From positions 17,810-81,809 of the forward strand of contig JAKVBQ010000013.1 of assembly GCA_022447205.1 (NCBI GenBank): a stretch of 64,000 bases of DNA. The letters run 5' to 3'. Below are positions 59,656 to 64,000 of this stretch, piece by piece (positions within the stretch are counted from its first letter, which is position 1; each line of letters starts with the position of its first letter). This DNA comes from Phycisphaerales bacterium (GTDB taxonomy: Bacteria; Planctomycetota; Phycisphaerae; Phycisphaerales; SM1A02). The translations under genes and the position numbers were made by a program. The notes under the pieces are model-generated. The model was not told the DNA's origin. It did no database searches and worked only from the letters and a program-made list of their open reading frames with translations.

Positions 59656-60462
59656 TCAGTCGGTCGCCCGGCCGATCACGAAGCCGACACCGATCAGCAG
59701 GAACAGCAGGACCACGGGAATGCAGAGCCCCAGGATCAGGCTGCCCGAGATCGCGTTTGCGACGTTGCTTCCGCCTCCGGAAAGCACCGTGATGACCATG
59801 AGGCCCACGACGACGAGTGAAAGGGATGCCGCGATCATCGCTCCGAGTCCGAGGCCGCTTGATGCGCCGTCGTACTCCTCTACGATCATCGGTGCCGCCA
59901 TCGGGCTTGCGCCGAATGCCGCGCCGACACCACCGCCGGCATCATCTTCTTCCATCCGCCTGAAGATGCCGCTCGCGCTCGAGGGGATCTCGATCGGATC
60001 GTCGTCCTCAAAGGACTGGTTCATCAGCTCGGCGCCGGCCATCGAGTCATCCGATTCCCGGGTGAGGTCGAGGAGTTGGCTGCCTGAGCCGAAGGTCTCG
60101 AGGTTCATGTCGTCGTCGCCTTCGGTCAGCTCCTGTCCGAGTGCGGTGTCGAAGGCGCTGATTCCGGTCGCTTCGTTGGAGTCCGCCAGCCCGATGGCGC
60201 TGCCGCTGGCACTGCCGTCGTCCAGTTCAAGGACTTCGGTGAACGAGTCCTCGAGGCTCACCTGGTCACCCATCGCGGAGTCTTCCAGGTTTCCGCCTTC
60301 GTTGCCGGTGGCGATCAGCTCGACCTGCTCGGACTTCACCATCACCTGGTCGTCCTGCTTGAACTCCTGGAGCTTCCCAGCGGAGATGAGCTGCTGAACT
60401 TCCTCCACGGACTTGCCGAGTCGACCGGCAGCCTCTTCGAAGGTGAGGAACATCTTGGACAT
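59656..60462 (-). CDS. HTH-domain protein with acidic linker and two C-terminal membrane helices
   Basis: A 268-residue protein that I do not recognise as a named family. Residues 1-52 form an excisionase-type helix-turn-helix (FLTFEEAAGRLGKSVEEVQQ, ISAGKLQEFKQDDQVMVKSE) similar in style to that of the response regulator at 54938. The middle (about 55-190) is rich in Asp, Glu, Ser and Gly and probably disordered. Two hydrophobic helices end the protein (about 205-230 and 238-262). AGGAG lies 8 nt before ATG 60462. It may be a DNA- or peptide-binding module tethered to the membrane. Confidence 0.7.
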   Translation of the reverse strand: MSKMFLTFEEAAGRLGKSVEEVQQLISAGKLQEFKQDDQVMVKSEQVELIATGNEGGNLEDSAMGDQVSLEDSFTEVLELDDGSASGSAIGLADSNEATGISAFDTALGQELTEGDDDMNLETFGSGSQLLDLTRESDDSMAGAELMNQSFEDDDPIEIPSSASGIFRRMEEDDAGGGVGAAFGASPMAAPMIVEEYDGASSGLGLGAMIAASLSLVVVGLMVITVLSGGGSNVANAISGSLILGLCIPVVLLFLLIGVGFVIGRATD

Positions 60463-60672
60463 GGACTCTGCTCCTGGCTGGCCCCGCTCGTGATCAGAGG
60501 GGGGAGATGGCCTTGTCTGGCGGGAACGCTCCACACGGCGTGGATCGGTCTTCGGAACTTCATTGTTCGAAGCGCCAACCCCGGCGGTTCTGTCCGCTGG
60601 GTAGTCTTGGAAGGTACCCCGCCACCGAATGGGCTGCAACCGTTCACCCCGCTCCCGGATACCCTGACGCTG

Positions 60673-61794
60673 ATGAATCGCTCCCAGGCCAGTCCTGCCA
60701 CCTCTGAAAACGAGGATTTGACCCTCCTCCCGGTGCCTGTGGATGCCTCCAGAGTGGCTCAAGCCCTGATCGACTGGTTTCCGGACGCAGCTCGTGACCT
60801 GCCCTGGAGACGTCATCGGAGCGGCTACCACGGTCTGGTCTCGGAGGCGATGCTCCAGCAGACCCAGGTCGATCGGGTCGTCCCGGCGTTCCTGCGCTTC
60901 ATCGAGCGATTCCCGACCTTCGAGGATCTGGCCGAGGCTTCCGAGGAGGATGTCGTCGCCAGCTGGCAGGGGCTCGGCTACTACCGTCGTGCCCGGAATC
61001 TCCACGCAGCCTCGAAGATGGTGGTGGAGTCCTTCGGGGGTTCGCTTCCGCACAGCCTTGAAGATCTCCAGAGTCTTCCCGGGGTCGGTCGCTACACGGC
61101 TGGAGCCCTCGCTTCGATCGTCCACGGTCAGCCTGCACCGATCGTCGACGGAAACGTCGCTCGTGTCCTCGCACGCCTTGCCACGCATCCCGGCACGCCC
61201 GGTGAGCGTGCGTTCGAAGCCTGGGCATGGACCTTGGCGTCCGATCTCGCAACCGCTGCCTCCCAGCCCGGTGTCGCGAACGAGGCGCTCATGGAGCTTG
61301 GGGCTCTGGTCTGCACCCGTCACGATCCCGACTGTGCAAGATGCCCGCTTCGAGAGGACTGTCGGGCGCACGCTCGCGGAGAGCCCCAGCTCATCCCGCC
61401 GCCTCGCCGCCCCGTGACCCGGAAGACCGTCCACCACCATCTGGTCCTGGTTCGACGGGACGATGACGTGCTTCTGATCCGTCGAGGCGAACGTGGCCTG
61501 TGGGCCGGGATGTGGGAGCCCCCGGCAGTGGAGTCATCCCGACTCCTGGATCCCGAGGATGTCATCAAGGGTCTGCCGGCCCGGGTGAACGCACTTCGGG
61601 CGGTAGCGACCTTCGAGCACCGAACCACGCATCGTGATGTCGTGTTTCACGTGCATCATGCCGATGCCGGCGACCCTCGGACCGATTCCGAGGTCAGGTG
61701 GCAACCGCTCGATCGGCTCGGCGACATCGGGATCTCGAACCCTCACCTCAAGGCGATTGCGCTGCTTCCGAACTCGGATCGAAACCGTTCCTGA
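60673..61794 (+). CDS. mutY: A/G-specific adenine DNA glycosylase
   Basis: Removes adenine mispaired with 8-oxoguanine. The 373 residues contain WRRHRSGYHGLVSEAMLQQTQV (catalytic Glu58), helix-hairpin-helix LQSLPGVGRYTAGAL, IVDGNVARVLAR (catalytic Asp159), an iron-sulfur cluster with spacing C-x6-C-x2-C-x5-C (CTRHDPDCARCPLREDC) and a C-terminal NUDIX-like domain (RRGERGLWAGMWEPP) that recognises 8-oxoG. ATG 60673 follows TACCCT by 7 nt, suggesting a leaderless mRNA; the open frame back to 60490 is non-coding in character. Confidence 0.95.
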   Translation: MNRSQASPATSENEDLTLLPVPVDASRVAQALIDWFPDAARDLPWRRHRSGYHGLVSEAMLQQTQVDRVVPAFLRFIERFPTFEDLAEASEEDVVASWQGLGYYRRARNLHAASKMVVESFGGSLPHSLEDLQSLPGVGRYTAGALASIVHGQPAPIVDGNVARVLARLATHPGTPGERAFEAWAWTLASDLATAASQPGVANEALMELGALVCTRHDPDCARCPLREDCRAHARGEPQLIPPPRRPVTRKTVHHHLVLVRRDDDVLLIRRGERGLWAGMWEPPAVESSRLLDPEDVIKGLPARVNALRAVATFEHRTTHRDVVFHVHHADAGDPRTDSEVRWQPLDRLGDIGISNPHLKAIALLPNSDRNRS

Positions 61795-61800
61795 CGCGAA

Positions 61801-64000
61801 TCACGCGCTGGCGGTGCCGGCGGTCTCCGCCTTTTCCGGCGCTTCGTTCGTTTCCGCCTGGCGTGTCGGATAGGCGATGCGTCCGTGGTAGATGGCGCAC
61901 AGGCTCTTGATGATCGAATCCTCGACGGCATGCAGCTCACGGAAGCTGAGCGGACATTCATCGAACTGACCATCCTCGAGTCGTTTCCTGCTCAGAGTCC
62001 GAACGAGCGTCTCGATCCTGCTCGGAGTCGGTTCTCCCATCGATCTCGTCGCGCTTTCGACGCAGTCGCACAGCATGAGGATCGCAGCCTCTCGGGTCCT
62101 CGGCTTGGGACCCGGGTACCTGAAGTCGAACTCCTCGATGGTCTCCTCCGCACCTTCCTCCTCGGCCTTCGAACGTGCCGCGTGGAAGAAGTACTCGACG
62201 AGTGTGGTGCCGTGATGGCTCTCGATGAAGTGAATCAGGATCCGAGGAAGTCCGTACTCCCGAGCCAGCTCCACGCCGTCCTTGACGTGTCCGGTGATGA
62301 CCAGCAGACTCATTGCCGGCGAAAGCTTGTCGTGCTTGTTGGGACCGCCGGCCTGGTTCTCGATGAAGTAGTCCGGCTTGTTGATCTTCCCGATGTCGTG
62401 GTAGAGCGCTCCGACGTAGACCAGGAGACCGTCCGCTCCGATCTGTTCGGCGGCGGCTTCCGCGATGTTCGCGATCTGCAGCGAGTGGTTGTACGTGCCG
62501 GGTGCACGCTGCTGCATCTGTCGCAGCAGGGGGTGTCGCGGATCCCGCAGTTCGCTGAGGGTCAGTCCGGTGGTCAGCTGGAACATGCGTTCGATGCTCG
62601 GGAGCGCCCCCAGCATCAGGAAGCCGACCAGATAGGAGGCACAGATGCCGGATACCGCGTTCGCGAGGATGAGGTTCACGGTTCCTGCCGCGGCGGGGAG
62701 CTCGATCAGGCCCGGCAGGCTGAACATCATCGCACTGACGATCGCAGTGATCGTCGAAGCCCGGATCAGGGCGCGTCGATTGCGGATCTCCTGAAGCAGC
62801 GAAGCCATCGTCGCGCAGGTGATGATCTGGGCCACCACGATTCCGACGCTCTGGTGCAGGGTGATCGCGACCATCAGGCTCTGCGCCACGGCGAGGAAGA
62901 GCGCAAGCCGCCTGTCGTAGGCCAGTGCCATGATGATGACCACGATCAGCGTGGTCGAGACCGAAGCAAGCACCGCGAGGCCCGGGAGCTTCACACCGAT
63001 CACCGTGGCGAGGGCCGTTGCTGCAAGGGGGAGCACCAGACTCACCGACAGTCGAAGCGAGTTCCTGGCGATCCTGGGGTAGAACGAGGTCGCGTATCCG
63101 GTCAGGAGCCCGCAGAGGCCGATCGCCATGCCCGCAAGGCCGAGGATCACGAGGATGAGTTCGCCCTGCGCCTCGGAGGTCTCCTGGTAGGCCGCCATCG
63201 ATTCCTCGATGCGATCCACCTGGTCCCTGGTCAGCACTTCGCCGGGGAGTGCGATCACCTCGCCCCTGCGGTGCGCGGTCTTGACCGGCTCGATGCCGTT
63301 TGCAGCTTCCTCGGCCATCTCCTCGGTCCGGGACTGGTCGATGCGTGCCGTCGGTTGCGGATCACCGATGATGATCTGCGCCGTGACCGTCGTCAGGTCA
63401 CGGGGGAAGCCCGCCTGGCGGGCAAGCAGTTCGAGCTCGTGACGGATGCTCTCCAGTCGCTCCGGGCTCTCGCCGATCTCCATTGCCGAATCGAGGGGCT
63501 TGAGGCTCGGACTCGAGTCTTTCGTCTCCGCCGGGATCAGGGCCACCTTGTTGAGGGTGGTCGTGAACTTCTGGTAGTCCTGTGCTGAGAGCAGGGGGTC
63601 GCGGCGCCAGAGGGAGTTGGTGAACGCCTTGCTCCACCCGTTCCATCGTTCGTCGGAGGCGTCGTCATCACCGACGAAGCCCCTGACCATGGCAAGCGTC
63701 TCCTGCGTCAGTGCGAAGTCCTTGACCAGGTCCTCGTTCACATCATCAATCGATTCGCTCTCTGCAACCGCCCTGGGCAGTCCCTCGAGTGCGGCCTGAA
63801 GCCGGTCGAGATAGGCGACCTCCGGTGTGAAGATCAATGGTGAGGCACGCCTGGCCTCCACCTTCGCACGTTCGGTGGCCTGCGGGTCCTCGATCTCGAA
63901 GTCGACAAGGTTGACGATCGGGGCATCCACTCGCTCGCCGACGTACGGCCGCTTCGCCGTGTGCGCCCAGGTGGCGAGTGCGGCGAGGATCACGATGAAC
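61801..64000 (-). CDS. pgpH: 7TM receptor-type HD-domain phosphohydrolase (PgpH-like), N-terminus cut by window edge
   Basis: Members of this family hydrolyse cyclic di-AMP. The frame is open at the right edge: ATC and TTC codons precede the GTG at 63993, inside the first membrane helix, so the start lies outside. Seen parts: extracellular 7TMR-HDED domain (about 20-270), seven membrane segments (about 280-460), then a cytoplasmic HD domain with GTYNHSLQIANIAEAA, ALYHDIGKINKP, GHVKDGVELA, FIESHHGTTLVEYFF and DCVESATRS. Catalytic His/Asp are intact. The C-terminus is Ala/Glu-rich. It converges on mutY with a gap of 6 nt. Confidence 0.92.
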   Translation of the reverse strand, partial: FIVILAALATWAHTAKRPYVGERVDAPIVNLVDFEIEDPQATERAKVEARRASPLIFTPEVAYLDRLQAALEGLPRAVAESESIDDVNEDLVKDFALTQETLAMVRGFVGDDDASDERWNGWSKAFTNSLWRRDPLLSAQDYQKFTTTLNKVALIPAETKDSSPSLKPLDSAMEIGESPERLESIRHELELLARQAGFPRDLTTVTAQIIIGDPQPTARIDQSRTEEMAEEAANGIEPVKTAHRRGEVIALPGEVLTRDQVDRIEESMAAYQETSEAQGELILVILGLAGMAIGLCGLLTGYATSFYPRIARNSLRLSVSLVLPLAATALATVIGVKLPGLAVLASVSTTLIVVIIMALAYDRRLALFLAVAQSLMVAITLHQSVGIVVAQIITCATMASLLQEIRNRRALIRASTITAIVSAMMFSLPGLIELPAAAGTVNLILANAVSGICASYLVGFLMLGALPSIERMFQLTTGLTLSELRDPRHPLLRQMQQRAPGTYNHSLQIANIAEAAAEQIGADGLLVYVGALYHDIGKINKPDYFIENQAGGPNKHDKLSPAMSLLVITGHVKDGVELAREYGLPRILIHFIESHHGTTLVEYFFHAARSKAEEEGAEETIEEFDFRYPGPKPRTREAAILMLCDCVESATRSMGEPTPSRIETLVRTLSRKRLEDGQFDECPLSFRELHAVEDSIIKSLCAIYHGRIAYPTRQAETNEAPEKAETAGTASA

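Overview
The window comes from a high-GC member of the Planctomycetota, most likely class Phycisphaerae. The diagnostic genes are a PSD1-type planctomycete cytochrome protein (DUF1549/DUF1553) next to a DUF1501 protein, four secreted proteins ending in the GC-rich dockerin-like EF-hand pair typical of Phycisphaerae, a large Ser/Thr kinase with TPR-like repeats, DUF1573 lipoproteins and DUF3500. No phage, insertion sequence, integrase or CRISPR array was seen; this looks like chromosomal core and surface-protein sequence. This assignment is inference from gene content, not from a phylogeny.

Layout. 1-5 kb: phosphoglucomutase (runs off the left edge), a DUF3500 protein, a Cu+ P-type ATPase and a 39-residue membrane peptide. 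5-8.4 kb: a LamG/beta-helix/dockerin surface protein and tRNA-Val. 8.4-14 kb: a translationally coupled GTPase (DUF3482) and DUF2868 membrane protein, TatA and a lytic transglycosylase MltA lipoprotein. 14-24 kb: housekeeping genes, namely a UbiD-family decarboxylase, an ABC exporter, ProC, AccA, a histone-H1-like/DksA fusion, LspA, TruB, tRNA-Ser, tRNA-Pro and a UbiE/MenG methyltransferase. 23.8-26.7 kb: a DNA photolyase and a divergent CarH-like B12-domain regulator with repeated operator-like sites between them. 26.8-30.9 kb: the PSD1-DUF1501 operon. 31-39.4 kb: two beta-helix surface proteins and the Ser/Thr kinase. 39.5-50.8 kb: secreted hydrolases (esterase, GH29 fucosidase, S10 and M28 peptidases), a DUF1573 lipoprotein, a PDZ protein and a PQQ-type sugar dehydrogenase with a dockerin tail. 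50.9-54.8 kb: Kup potassium transporter, DUF1573 lipoprotein, TsaB. 54.9-58.9 kb: a three-gene signalling cluster (HTH-receiver, HDOD-histidine kinase, degenerate receiver-GAF). 59-64 kb: phosphatidylserine decarboxylase, an HTH/membrane protein, MutY and a 7TM-HD phosphohydrolase that runs off the right edge.

Points worth a second look: the photolyase/CarH-like locus has three exact copies of a 10-bp site, and the regulator keeps the light-sensing Trp/Glu-His motif but lacks the cobalamin-ligating His; the DksA-like protein has a long Lys/Ala arm and only one of four zinc Cys; the signalling cluster contains a receiver without its phosphoacceptor Asp; seven genes have a TANNNT hexamer 6-8 nt before the start codon, suggesting leaderless transcripts; and truB and tRNA-Ser appear to share an overlapping bidirectional -10 element.
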